Origin: an uncultured Clostridium sp.
GTDB taxonomy: Bacteria; Bacillota; Clostridia; TANB77; CAG-508
Length of the DNA: 17,446 bases
NCBI GenBank assembly: GCA_900556975.1
Contig: USQZ01000036.1
Location: 1 to 17,446, forward strand
Direction: 5' to 3'
The notes below the pieces were generated by a model. The model searched no databases and had not been told where the DNA came from. It saw only the letters and a program-made list of their open reading frames with translations. Within the stretch, counting starts at the first letter, position 1. Every line of letters starts with the position of its first letter. Positions 5,833-13,340 of the stretch are shown piece after piece. A program made the position numbers and the translations under genes.

Positions 5833-8085
5833 ATGAAGTTAGTTGATTTGAAAGAGTTAACTTTAAAGAAAATTAAAATAGCAGGAAAGGTTATTGGAAA
5901 GTTTGGAACATTTGAGATAGAGCAGGTGTATAAGAATGAATTGAATGAAGTTTTAGAAGTTGGTTATACTTTTCCAATAGCTGATTCTGCTACTGTTGTT
6001 GGTTTGGAAATTGATGTGGGTGATAAAATTTTAAAGGGCGTATGTAAAGAGAATGAGACTGCTAAAAAGGAATATCAAAATGCTTTGGCTGATGGTGATA
6101 GTGCATATATGATGGAGCAAAAGACTGATAATGTTTTTAAGATTTCAGTTGGAAAGATTGATGTTGATGAAGAGGTTAGAGTAAAAATTTGTTATATTGA
6201 TAAGTTTCAGGTTGTTGATAATATAATACAAATTTTTATTCCTACATTGGTTACTCCCAAGTATAATTCAAATCTTGTTAATGATATAAAATATAATAAA
6301 GTTAGTTATACTATTGATTTTAATATTGATGTAAGCAAGGCTTTGAATATAAAGAAAATCGATTCACCAAGTCATGATATAAATCTTATTGATAAGAAAG
6401 ACAGCGAAAGAGTTGAGGTTTTAAATCATGATGTGTCAAAGGATTTTAAGTTAAATGTTGAGTTGAAAAATGAATTGACTTCTAAGGCTGTTGTTTCTGA
6501 AACTAGAGATGGTAAGGAAATGGTATATTTATCATTTATGCCAGAGATTATGGATGCTTATGAAGATAGTGAGAAAGAATATGAGTTTATAGTTGATGTA
6601 TCTGGATCTATGAGAGGTAGAAAATTAGATGAAACGAAAAATGCTGTAATTGAGTGTTTGAAGCAGTTGGATGTTGGAGATAAGTTTAATATAATTCCTT
6701 TTGCTACAGAGTTTGAGGCTATGAGTATTAATTCAATTGAATTTAATGAAGAAAATTTTAAGAATGCTAGAACATATATTAATGGTTTGAGTGCAAAGGA
6801 TGGAACTGAAATTTTAAATCCTTTGAAGTTTGCTTTATATGAAAAAAATGTTGATAAAACTATACTTTTATTTACAGATGGACAGGTTGCGAATGAGGAT
6901 GAAATTGTAAATTATATTAGTTCTAATATAAATAATGGTAGGTTGTTTGTATTTGGCATAGATTCAAATGTTAATTCATCTTTTATAAAAAAATTAGCTA
7001 AGATAGGTAATGGTAAGGCAGAATTTATACAACCAAAAGAGAAGATTGATGATAAGATTATAAGAACTTTTGCAAGAATTCAGACGCCTTTATTAGAAGA
7101 TTTTGAAATTGATTATGGAAAAAATAAAGTGGTAGATGAGATAAAAGAGGAGAATGCTTTATTTAATTATGAATTTTATAATGTGTTTGCAAAAATTGAA
7201 GAATTGAGTGATGATATACAACTTAAAGGAAAAATTTTAGGTAAAGAGTATGTTTGGAAAATTAGAAAAGATGAGATAACTCGAACAGATGTTGATTTAG
7301 AAATTTTATTTGCAAAACAGGAAATTGATAGATTATATGAATGTATAAAAAATGCACAGGAAGAGGAAAAAGAGAAATATAAAAATAAAATAATTGAATT
7401 ATCAGAAAAGTATAATATTAATTCTAGATATACGTCATTTATAACAGTGTATGTTAGAGAGGATAAGTTAACTGCTGATGCAAAATATCAAGAGACTGAT
7501 TTGAGTTGGGAGTTTTTAAAAGATTTCCCTGGAAGAATATCAGGAATGGAGCAATATTATAGTTCTACAGATTCTTATGGAGATATACCTCATATAAGAA
7601 CAAGAAGAGCGCCTGTGTTTACTGATGTTCCAGATTATATACGAAAAGAAGGAATAGAGACAATATTAGATAGAAAAGTTAATGAGTATTATAAAATTTT
7701 TGCTAATAAAGATAAAAAAGCTGTTTTAACATATATATTGTATGTATTGTATTATGCTAAGAAGGAAAATAAATGCATTGATTTAGAATTTTTAAATAAT
7801 ACAAAAGATTTGATTTTAGCAAATGAAGATTTTATGAAACTGTTATGTTTAGCTTATCGTAATTTGAATAATTCAGATCAGAATAAGATTTTGGAATTTT
7901 TAAATGAAGATTATAAAAAGGTTGCAATTACTGGTTTAAAGGTTAACGTTGATATTCCAATATTAAAGCTTGATGAAGTTATATATATTATTGATAAAAA
8001 TTCAATAGAGGATAGAGTTGATGTGATTTTATGGTATTTGTACAAAGTAAAAAGTCATGAAATTTATGTATATGGAAATTATTAA
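5833..8085 (+). CDS. VIT and von Willebrand factor A domain protein
   Basis: 750 residues, starting at ATG 5833 one base after the MerR stop, with GGGGGA as binding site. An N-terminal VIT (vault protein inter-alpha-trypsin) domain spans roughly residues 8-135 (GTFEIEQVYKNELNEVLEVG; AKKEYQNAL; VFKISVGKIDVDEEVRVKI). A vWA domain spans about 249-410 with an intact metal-dependent adhesion site: Asp255-x-Ser257-x-Ser259 (DVSGSM), Thr325 (DGTEI) and Asp349 (LFTDGQ). A helical region and the family's INSRYTSFITVYVRED follow, then an unassigned Tyr/Asn-rich C-terminal part. No signal peptide or membrane segment, so it is probably cytoplasmic, unlike secreted inter-alpha-trypsin proteins. The intact site predicts metal-dependent protein binding. 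Biological role unknown; the regulator suggests induction by a specific signal. Confidence 0.9.
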   Translation: MKLVDLKELTLKKIKIAGKVIGKFGTFEIEQVYKNELNEVLEVGYTFPIADSATVVGLEIDVGDKILKGVCKENETAKKEYQNALADGDSAYMMEQKTDNVFKISVGKIDVDEEVRVKICYIDKFQVVDNIIQIFIPTLVTPKYNSNLVNDIKYNKVSYTIDFNIDVSKALNIKKIDSPSHDINLIDKKDSERVEVLNHDVSKDFKLNVELKNELTSKAVVSETRDGKEMVYLSFMPEIMDAYEDSEKEYEFIVDVSGSMRGRKLDETKNAVIECLKQLDVGDKFNIIPFATEFEAMSINSIEFNEENFKNARTYINGLSAKDGTEILNPLKFALYEKNVDKTILLFTDGQVANEDEIVNYISSNINNGRLFVFGIDSNVNSSFIKKLAKIGNGKAEFIQPKEKIDDKIIRTFARIQTPLLEDFEIDYGKNKVVDEIKEENALFNYEFYNVFAKIEELSDDIQLKGKILGKEYVWKIRKDEITRTDVDLEILFAKQEIDRLYECIKNAQEEEKEKYKNKIIELSEKYNINSRYTSFITVYVREDKLTADAKYQETDLSWEFLKDFPGRISGMEQYYSSTDSYGDIPHIRTRRAPVFTDVPDYIRKEGIETILDRKVNEYYKIFANKDKKAVLTYILYVLYYAKKENKCIDLEFLNNTKDLILANEDFMKLLCLAYRNLNNSDQNKILEFLNEDYKKVAITGLKVNVDIPILKLDEVIYIIDKNSIEDRVDVILWYLYKVKSHEIYVYGNY

Positions 8086-8097
8086 AATGATGTAATT

Positions 8098-8146
8098 GAA
8101 CCCTCTTGGTTAAACTGTTTAGTTTAATGAAGAGGGTTCTTTTTTG
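8098..8146 (+). terminator. Strong intrinsic terminator after the VIT/vWA gene
   Basis: GAACCCTCTT (8098-8107) pairs perfectly with AAGAGGGTTC (8130-8139), and inside it TTAAACT (8110-8116) pairs with AGTTTAA (8121-8127); T-run 8139-8145. It also lies just past the end of the minus-strand DUF3006 gene and may serve both, though the T-tract favours the plus strand. Confidence 0.9.
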
Positions 8147-8148
8147 TT

Positions 8149-8373
8149 TTAAGGTTTTATACAATTTTCGTTCATTTTTTGTCTCATTGTTTCTTGAAGT
8201 TCTCTTGTTTTTTGAAAGTCAAATTCATAATTAAATCCGATTTTTTTCAATATGTCTCCATCATTTAGAAATGGAGGTAGTTTAGATGTTTTTATTTCAT
8301 ACATTTTTTTTGTTACGGTATTTTGTAAAATTGTATATTGCCCTTCTTTTCTGTCTACTGAAAAATACTTCAT
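8149..8373 (-). CDS. DUF3006 domain protein
   Basis: 74 residues from the ATG at 8373. The DUF3006 pattern is visible: an opening VDRKEGQYTIL (family: IDR-x-E-G-x-x-A-V), a central LPPFLNDGDIL (LP-x-x-x-x-E-G-D-V-L) and FDFQKTRELQETMRQKM at the end. The family is a small beta-barrel-like domain of unknown function, often next to metallo-beta-lactamase proteins, none of which is seen here. A longer version starting at 8457 adds 28 residues that do not look like the family and has only a weak binding site. For 8373 an AGGAGG lies at 8387-8392, about 13 bases away, which is long but still favours this start. Confidence 0.75.
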   Translation of the reverse strand: MKYFSVDRKEGQYTILQNTVTKKMYEIKTSKLPPFLNDGDILKKIGFNYEFDFQKTRELQETMRQKMNENCIKP

Positions 8374-8535
8374 GTTTTCTAGTGTACCTCCTAATTTTTT
8401 TAGAAAATCTGAATTTGAGATTTTTTTGTTTAAGTTGTTGTTAATATCTATATTCATTTTCTTTTTTGATATGTATATTAGATTAAAAGCTTTTGTATTG
8501 TATCACAATTTTGTGAATAAATCAAGAAAAAATGC

Positions 8536-8564
8536 TTGACTAATAAGAACATATGTTTTATAAT
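8536..8564 (+). promoter_or_regulatory. dinB promoter with LexA (SOS) box
   Basis: TTGACT (8536-8541) and TATAAT (8559-8564) are 17 bp apart. Between them GAACATATGTTT (8547-8558) fits the Gram-positive LexA consensus GAAC-N4-GTTC/T and abuts the -10 box, where LexA would block RNA polymerase. Repression by LexA and release on DNA damage is the natural reading for a polymerase IV gene. Confidence 0.85.
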
Positions 8565-8621
8565 GGTTGCAGGTAAAATATGAGTGCGGTTAAAATTAGC
8601 GCTGGGAAGAATTGGATTTTT

Positions 8622-9821
8622 ATGGAGAGAAAGTTTTTACATATTGATGTTAATAATGCTTTTTTGTCTTGGACTGCGGTTGATAGGTTGAATAAGGGCG
8701 ATAAAGTTGATTTGAGAACGATTCCAGCGGTTATTGGTGGGGATGAGGCTAAGCGCCATGGGATTGTTGTTGCTAAGAGTAATGTCGCTAAAAAGTTTGG
8801 GATTCAAACGGCTGAACCTTTGTATATGGCGAGGAGAAAGTGCCCAAGTATAATTGTTGTGCCTGGCAATTTTGATCTTTATAGAAGTTGTTCAAATAAA
8901 CTATATAAGCTTTTTTTAGAGTATACGGAGAAGGTGGAAAGATTTTCAATTGATGAGTGCTTTTTAGATTTGACTGAATATTTGAAACCTGGTGTGGATT
9001 TGATTAAGCTTGGTATCGAGATTAAAGAACGTGTAAAAAAAGAGTTTGGATTTACTGTCAATGTTGGTGTTTCTGATGATAAGATTTTGGCTAAGATTGC
9101 TTCTGATTTTGAGAAGCCTGATAAGATTCATACGTTATTTAAGTCTGAGATTAAGGATAAATTGTGGAGATTGCCCGTTTCTGAGATGTTTTTAGTTGGT
9201 AAGAAATCAATTCCTAAGTTGAATAGAATGGGGATAAGGACTGTTGGAGATTTGGCTAATACTGATAAAGCTGTTTTAATAAAAGAGTTTGGAAAGTATG
9301 GATATACTATTTGGAAATATGCAAACGGGGAGAGTGGCGAAGAGGTAAATTATTTACCTGAAAAGCCTAAAGGTATTGGAAATAGTATAACTTTGCCGTA
9401 TGATGTTGTTTCTTTGGATGAGCTTGAGGTTACTTTGGTGGAATTGGTTGAGAAGGTTTCTTATAGATTGAGAAAAGAAAATATGTATGCGACTGTTGTG
9501 AATGTTCAGCTTAAAAATAATAATTTTAAAAGTTATTCTCATCAGAAGAAGTTAATGGGGAGAACTGATTCGACGAGTGAGATTTTGAGTGTTGCGAAAG
9601 AGCTTTTGAAGGAGTTATTTGTTGGTGAGCCGATTAGATTGATTGGTGTTAGGGCTGATGGTTTGGTTGAAAAAGAGGAGATGCAACTTTCAATTTTTGA
9701 TATGAAGGAAGATTCTAAGAATAAGAAATTGGATGATACTATGGATAAGTTGAAGGATAAGTTCGGTTATAATATTCTTACTAGAGCTACGGAATTGAAG
9801 GGGAATATGAAGTCGGAATGA
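8622..9821 (+). CDS. dinB: DNA polymerase IV (Y-family translesion polymerase)
   Basis: 399 residues from ATG 8622; the frame is open to an ATG at 8580 (weak AGGT site, only ~9 bases after the expected transcript start), but the extra 14 residues are not family-like and MERKFLHIDVNNAFLSW is the usual beginning. Seen: palm catalytic Asp in HIDVN, the downstream Phe at the steric-gate position, SIDECFLDLT with the catalytic Asp-Glu pair, VGVSDDKILAKIASDFEKP, the helix-hairpin-helix-like GIRTVGDLAN, and the little-finger domain. MQLSIFD near the C-terminus matches the beta-clamp binding motif. It performs error-prone lesion bypass and is probably SOS-induced. Its last codons (ELKGNMKSE) are the first unit of the tandem array that follows. 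Confidence 0.92.
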   Translation: MERKFLHIDVNNAFLSWTAVDRLNKGDKVDLRTIPAVIGGDEAKRHGIVVAKSNVAKKFGIQTAEPLYMARRKCPSIIVVPGNFDLYRSCSNKLYKLFLEYTEKVERFSIDECFLDLTEYLKPGVDLIKLGIEIKERVKKEFGFTVNVGVSDDKILAKIASDFEKPDKIHTLFKSEIKDKLWRLPVSEMFLVGKKSIPKLNRMGIRTVGDLANTDKAVLIKEFGKYGYTIWKYANGESGEEVNYLPEKPKGIGNSITLPYDVVSLDELEVTLVELVEKVSYRLRKENMYATVVNVQLKNNNFKSYSHQKKLMGRTDSTSEILSVAKELLKELFVGEPIRLIGVRADGLVEKEEMQLSIFDMKEDSKNKKLDDTMDKLKDKFGYNILTRATELKGNMKSE

Positions 9822-9999
9822 TATAGAATCATAGAATTAAAGAGTGATATGAAATCTGAATAATTTAGAATTATAGAATTAAATAAAATATGAATGTGAA
9901 TATTCTAAATCTGCAGAGTTAAAAGGTAATATAAAATATAATGATTTATAGTTACAGAACTAGAAGGGTAACATAAAACCAGGATAATCATATAATATA
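9792..9999 (+). repeat. Degenerate tandem repeat of the dinB 3' end, about 5 x 42 bp
   Basis: Units at 9792-9833, 9834-9875, 9876-9915, 9916-9956 and 9957-9999 (42, 42, 40, 41 and 43 bp). The first covers the last nine codons and stop of dinB plus 12 bp. Unit 2 still translates to ELKSDMKSE-stop against ELKGNMKSE-stop; unit 4 begins ELKGNIK; unit 5 begins ELEG-stop; unit 3 has lost bases after ELNK. Divergence is highest in the later units. No gene lies between 9822 and 10028. Confidence 0.8.
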
Positions 10000-10028
10000 T
10001 TAATCTGATAATTCTAGGAGGTGCAGAT

Positions 10029-10262
10029 ATGGAACCACAAGTTACAATTTGTTGTAATAGAAGAGACAAAAAATGTTGTTGTTTATATAGAGTTTTATAC
10101 ACGATAATTGGTTTATTTGCCTTTGTTATTGGAATAATTATAGGAGCTCAAACAACAATTGTTGCAACTATTGGTGCTGTTTACTTTTATGCAATAGCAA
10201 CTACTCTAGTAATTTTAGCGCTCATTGCGTTAATCTATATATGGTGTAGTTGTAGAAATTAA
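10029..10262 (+). CDS. Small cysteine-rich membrane protein
   Basis: 77 residues with a strong AGGAGGTG site about 7 bases before the start. Two hydrophobic helices are evident: about 21-40 (VLYTIIGLFAFVIGIIIGAQ) and 45-71 (ATIGAVYFYAIATTLVILAL onward). Cysteines cluster on both flanks: CC at 8-9 and CCC at 16-18 before helix 1, and CSC near the C-terminus, which places all of them on one side of the membrane if the helices form a hairpin. This arrangement could bind metal or form disulfides. I do not recognise a named family. It is followed by its own terminator. No catalytic motif is visible. Confidence 0.75.
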   Translation: MEPQVTICCNRRDKKCCCLYRVLYTIIGLFAFVIGIIIGAQTTIVATIGAVYFYAIATTLVILALIALIYIWCSCRN

Positions 10263-10276
10263 TAAATGAATATGGG

Positions 10277-10321
10277 GCTATGCATGGGTTGCGTTATGCA
10301 GATTCGTGCATGGCTTTTTTA
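10277..10321 (+). terminator. Intrinsic terminator after the small membrane protein gene
   Basis: GCTATGCATG (10277-10286) pairs with CGTGCATGGC (10305-10314) including G-U pairs, around an 18-base loop, followed by seven T. Confidence 0.8.
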
Positions 10322-10531
10322 TATAATATGAAAGTTTTTTGAATTTCCTATTATATAAAATTAACAATGTACAAAAATTTGCTTTGCAAATTTCGCTTGC
10401 GAACAAATACGCGGACTTAAAAAAGTAAAACAAGTGCAAATGTTATTAATGTCCCCTTTGGCTCTAATATGAAACTTATTTGAGATATAATAATTATAAA
10501 AAATTTAGATTTGAAGAAGAAAGTAAAATAA
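10322..10531. other. Intergenic stretch with two adjacent small hairpins
   Basis: The spacer between 10263 and the glmU start holds no credible gene. Besides the terminator and glmU promoter it has two back-to-back hairpins: AAATTTGC (10375-10382) / GCAAATTT (10386-10393), then TTCGC / GCGAA (10392-10403 region). They are locally G/C-richer than their surroundings. No U-tract follows, and no function is apparent. Confidence 0.4.
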
Positions 10532-10574
10532 TTGAAAAAAGATAAGCATTGTGATAGAATACATTTATCTTTTT
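10532..10574 (+). promoter_or_regulatory. glmU promoter overlapped by an inverted repeat
   Basis: TTGAAA (10532-10537) and TAGAAT (10555-10560) are 17 bp apart. A perfect 10-bp inverted repeat AAAAAGATAA (10536-10545) / TTATCTTTTT (10565-10574) embraces the -10 region and ends just before AGGAGG. Because transcription would start near 10567, the repeat is either a DNA operator or a weak terminator for read-through from upstream. Confidence 0.6.
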
Positions 10575-10591
10575 AAGGAGGATGATAAGTT

Positions 10592-11854
10592 ATGAAAAAA
10601 GATAAAATTGCAATAGTTATGGCTGCTGGTAAAAGCGAGGCTATGAATTCTAAAAAGTCAAAGTTGGTACATAAATTATATGGAAAAGAGCTAGTTTCTA
10701 GAGTTGTAGAAGTAGCTGAGAAGAATGATTGTGATGAGATTATTACAGTTGTTGGTGAACAAAAAGAACAAATAATTGATGTATTAAAAGATAGAACAAA
10801 ATATGTTGTTCAAGAAGAACTTTTGGGAACTGGTCATGCAATGATGCAGGTTGTTCCAGAGCTTGAGTCTAAGTCTGGTCAAGTTATTGTTTTATATGGT
10901 GATGTTCCTATTATTAGAAAAGAGACTGTTGAAAAATTAATAGATAGAAATAGAAATGAAAGAGAGGCTGTAACGTTACTTACTGCTATTTCTGATAATC
11001 CAAGTGGTTATGGAAGAATTGTTAGAAATGAAGTTGGAGAAGTTTTAGAGATTGTTGAAGAGTCTATGGCTGATGCTGAGACTAAAAAAATTAAGGAGAT
11101 AAATTCAGGAATTTATTGTTTTGATATTGAGTCTTTGCTTGATGCTGTTAAAGAATTAAAAGCTCATGAAAATGGTCAAATATTCTTAACTGATGTTATA
11201 AAAATTATGAAGTCAAAAGATTTAAAAATTGGTGCTATGATAGTTGAGGATAATACTGAAATTCTTGGGGTTCATGATAGAGTTCAATTAGAGCTTTTGG
11301 GTAGAGTTTTAAGAATGAGAATTAACACTATGCATATGTTAAATGGTGTTACAATTGAAGATTCAGATACTACATATATTTATGAAGATGTTAAGATTGG
11401 TAGAGATACTGTAATTCATCCAAATACTACAATAAAATCTGATTGCGTAATTGGTGAAGATTGTGAGATTGGACCTAATGCTTATATTAGAGAGAAATGC
11501 GTTCTTGCTGATAAAGTTAAAATTGGTAATTGTGTTGAGATTAAGAAAACAAAAGTTGCATATGGTAGCAAGGTACCTCATTTATCATATATGGGTGACT
11601 GTGAGATTGGTACTGGTGTAAATATTGGATGTGGATCAATTACATGTAATTATGATGGTGTAAATAAGCATAAAACAATAATTGGAGATAAATGTTTTGT
11701 TGGATCTAATACAAACTTAGTTGCTCCAGTTAAATTAGGTGATAATGTTTTAGTTGCAGCAGGTTCAACAATTACAGAGGATGTACCAGCTGATAGCTTA
11801 GCAATTGCAAGAGAAAGACAAGTTGTAAAAGAGGGCTGGAATAAAAATAAATAA
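10592..11854 (+). CDS. glmU: GlmU-type N-acetylglucosamine-1-P uridylyltransferase / glucosamine-1-P acetyltransferase
   Basis: 420 residues, start at ATG 10592 behind AGGAGG. The two-domain enzyme makes UDP-GlcNAc for peptidoglycan. The C-terminal left-handed beta-helix acetyltransferase looks intact: His330 in KVPHLSYMGD, CNYDG, VGSNTNLVAPV and KEGW near the end. The N-terminal domain keeps QEELLGTGHA (74-83), YGDVP with Asp104, GYGRI, Glu153 and INSGIY, but the usual GKGTRM signature reads GKSEAM, so the catalytic Arg (E. coli Arg18) is Ala17, though Lys24 is kept. The metal-ligand Asn of GVN(N/D)R is His228 (GVHDR). The protein is also ~35 residues shorter than usual, mainly by loss of about two beta-helix turns. 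Uridylyltransferase activity is therefore doubtful or altered. The next gene follows after 14 bp. Confidence 0.88.
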   Translation: MKKDKIAIVMAAGKSEAMNSKKSKLVHKLYGKELVSRVVEVAEKNDCDEIITVVGEQKEQIIDVLKDRTKYVVQEELLGTGHAMMQVVPELESKSGQVIVLYGDVPIIRKETVEKLIDRNRNEREAVTLLTAISDNPSGYGRIVRNEVGEVLEIVEESMADAETKKIKEINSGIYCFDIESLLDAVKELKAHENGQIFLTDVIKIMKSKDLKIGAMIVEDNTEILGVHDRVQLELLGRVLRMRINTMHMLNGVTIEDSDTTYIYEDVKIGRDTVIHPNTTIKSDCVIGEDCEIGPNAYIREKCVLADKVKIGNCVEIKKTKVAYGSKVPHLSYMGDCEIGTGVNIGCGSITCNYDGVNKHKTIIGDKCFVGSNTNLVAPVKLGDNVLVAAGSTITEDVPADSLAIARERQVVKEGWNKNK

Positions 11855-11868
11855 AGGAATATATTAAT

Positions 11869-13329
11869 ATGAAAAAGAAAATATTTGGTATTGTATGTGT
11901 TATTATTATTTGTTTTGCTTGCTTTTGTTTAGGTTTTTGGTTTAATAATAAATTTCAAAATAAACAACTAGAAAATAAAGTTGGAACTTCAACTGGTGAT
12001 GAAGAATTAATAAAAACACCTGATAGAATTATTTTTAAATATGATTCAAAATATTATGAGATAACACCTGATTATGAAAAATATTCAGAGCTTGTTGATT
12101 TATGTAGAAATAATATTAATAAAAAGAATGAAGAAAAAATTTCTGAGAATGATATAGATTCTTTAAAGTCAACTGCTAAGTTTATTGAGTTTGATTATAA
12201 TACAGTTAGTAAAAATTTTATTTTTACATTAACATCTGATATGGGTGCAATTCAAATGAAAGATGCTGATGGTGTTGTTATATCATCTAAGTTGAGTAAT
12301 CTTGATAAAATAGGTGAGGCTTATATTGAAGCTGTAAAGGATAAGACTGGTTATGATATGAGTAGTGAAAAAGTTGATTCAATGAATCAATATCAAGCAT
12401 TACCTTCTACATACGATTTTAAAAATGTAAAAGATGAAAAAGTATATGTAAAAGTTTTTGATACATATGATGAATTTAAGAAAATTTCAAGTAGATATAG
12501 TTTGAAGTTTGATAATGCTGATGCTATTGAAGGAAAGTTTGCGAATAGAAAAGGTGTTTTAATATTATCTCAATATGATGTTAAGGATTATAAAGTTAAT
12601 GTTGGAAATGTTAAAATTAATTTTGCTGGAAATGATTATGCAGTAGCTTCTACAGCTCCTTCTGGTTATAATGCAGATTTGATTTTAGTTAGTAAAATTG
12701 TTAACACAGATTGTATTTATTATAATTATGATGATGTAAAATATGTAGATAATTTAACTGGTACAACTGAGAGTATTTCTGGCGTTGTAAAGAGTAAAGA
12801 TGCTGATGAAATTACAATTGCATATGAAGCGGATCAATATTCAAAAGAGCTTGGAAAGGTAATGCTATCATCAAGAAAACTTATTAATAAAACAGCTGAT
12901 GAAGTTCAAGTTGGTGATTTTGTTAGTGGAACTGCAACAGTGACTGGTATTGAAAATGGAGTGAAATCATACGATGCTGAATCTCTTTCTGTTCAAGATA
13001 AAGATGAATATAATAGATTACTTGAAAGTTATTTGAATGGAAAGACTAAGATTAATACTAGTATAGTTTATTATCAACCTGAAGAGAATGGTTATTCTGG
13101 AAGTGTGGTTTGTGCTTTGTATTATGGTGAAAATTCAAATGAGCCTGATGCTTATTTTAGTGCAGGTTATGACTTTTATGATAAGACTGAGAGTTACTTA
13201 GGTATGGGAACACATATAAGTAGTGATTATGGTATTCACCCTTATGAAATGGTTGATATTACTTTTACAGAACCAATTACTGATGTTAATAAGATTTTTG
13301 TCAAAATGTTTGAATACATTGCTGATTAA
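11869..13329 (+). CDS. Unknown membrane-anchored extracytoplasmic protein
   Basis: 486 residues, start at ATG 11869 behind AAAGGAA, 14 bp after glmU and in the same operon. An N-terminal signal-anchor (KKK, then about residues 5-24, GIVCVIIICFACFCLGFWF) is followed by a large Asp/Lys/Tyr-rich hydrophilic region, presumably outside the cell. No lipobox fits around its cysteines. The outer part seems to hold repeated beta-rich modules (for example VYVKVFDTYDEFKKIS; GVVKSKDADEITIAYEAD; VGDFVSGTATVTGI) but no catalytic motif or sorting signal. Its position after glmU suggests a cell-envelope role, by context only. I do not recognise the family. Confidence 0.75.
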   Translation: MKKKIFGIVCVIIICFACFCLGFWFNNKFQNKQLENKVGTSTGDEELIKTPDRIIFKYDSKYYEITPDYEKYSELVDLCRNNINKKNEEKISENDIDSLKSTAKFIEFDYNTVSKNFIFTLTSDMGAIQMKDADGVVISSKLSNLDKIGEAYIEAVKDKTGYDMSSEKVDSMNQYQALPSTYDFKNVKDEKVYVKVFDTYDEFKKISSRYSLKFDNADAIEGKFANRKGVLILSQYDVKDYKVNVGNVKINFAGNDYAVASTAPSGYNADLILVSKIVNTDCIYYNYDDVKYVDNLTGTTESISGVVKSKDADEITIAYEADQYSKELGKVMLSSRKLINKTADEVQVGDFVSGTATVTGIENGVKSYDAESLSVQDKDEYNRLLESYLNGKTKINTSIVYYQPEENGYSGSVVCALYYGENSNEPDAYFSAGYDFYDKTESYLGMGTHISSDYGIHPYEMVDITFTEPITDVNKIFVKMFEYIAD

Positions 13330-13340
13330 TGTTTCAAAAA

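Noticed and set aside
8252..8539. Plus-strand open frame across the DUF3006 gene
   Set aside because: It is antisense to a gene with family-level similarity, has no binding site, and its product is an unconvincing Phe-rich sequence.
9792..9999. CRISPR-like array after dinB
   Set aside because: Units are contiguous and degenerate with no unique spacers, and the first unit is dinB coding sequence.
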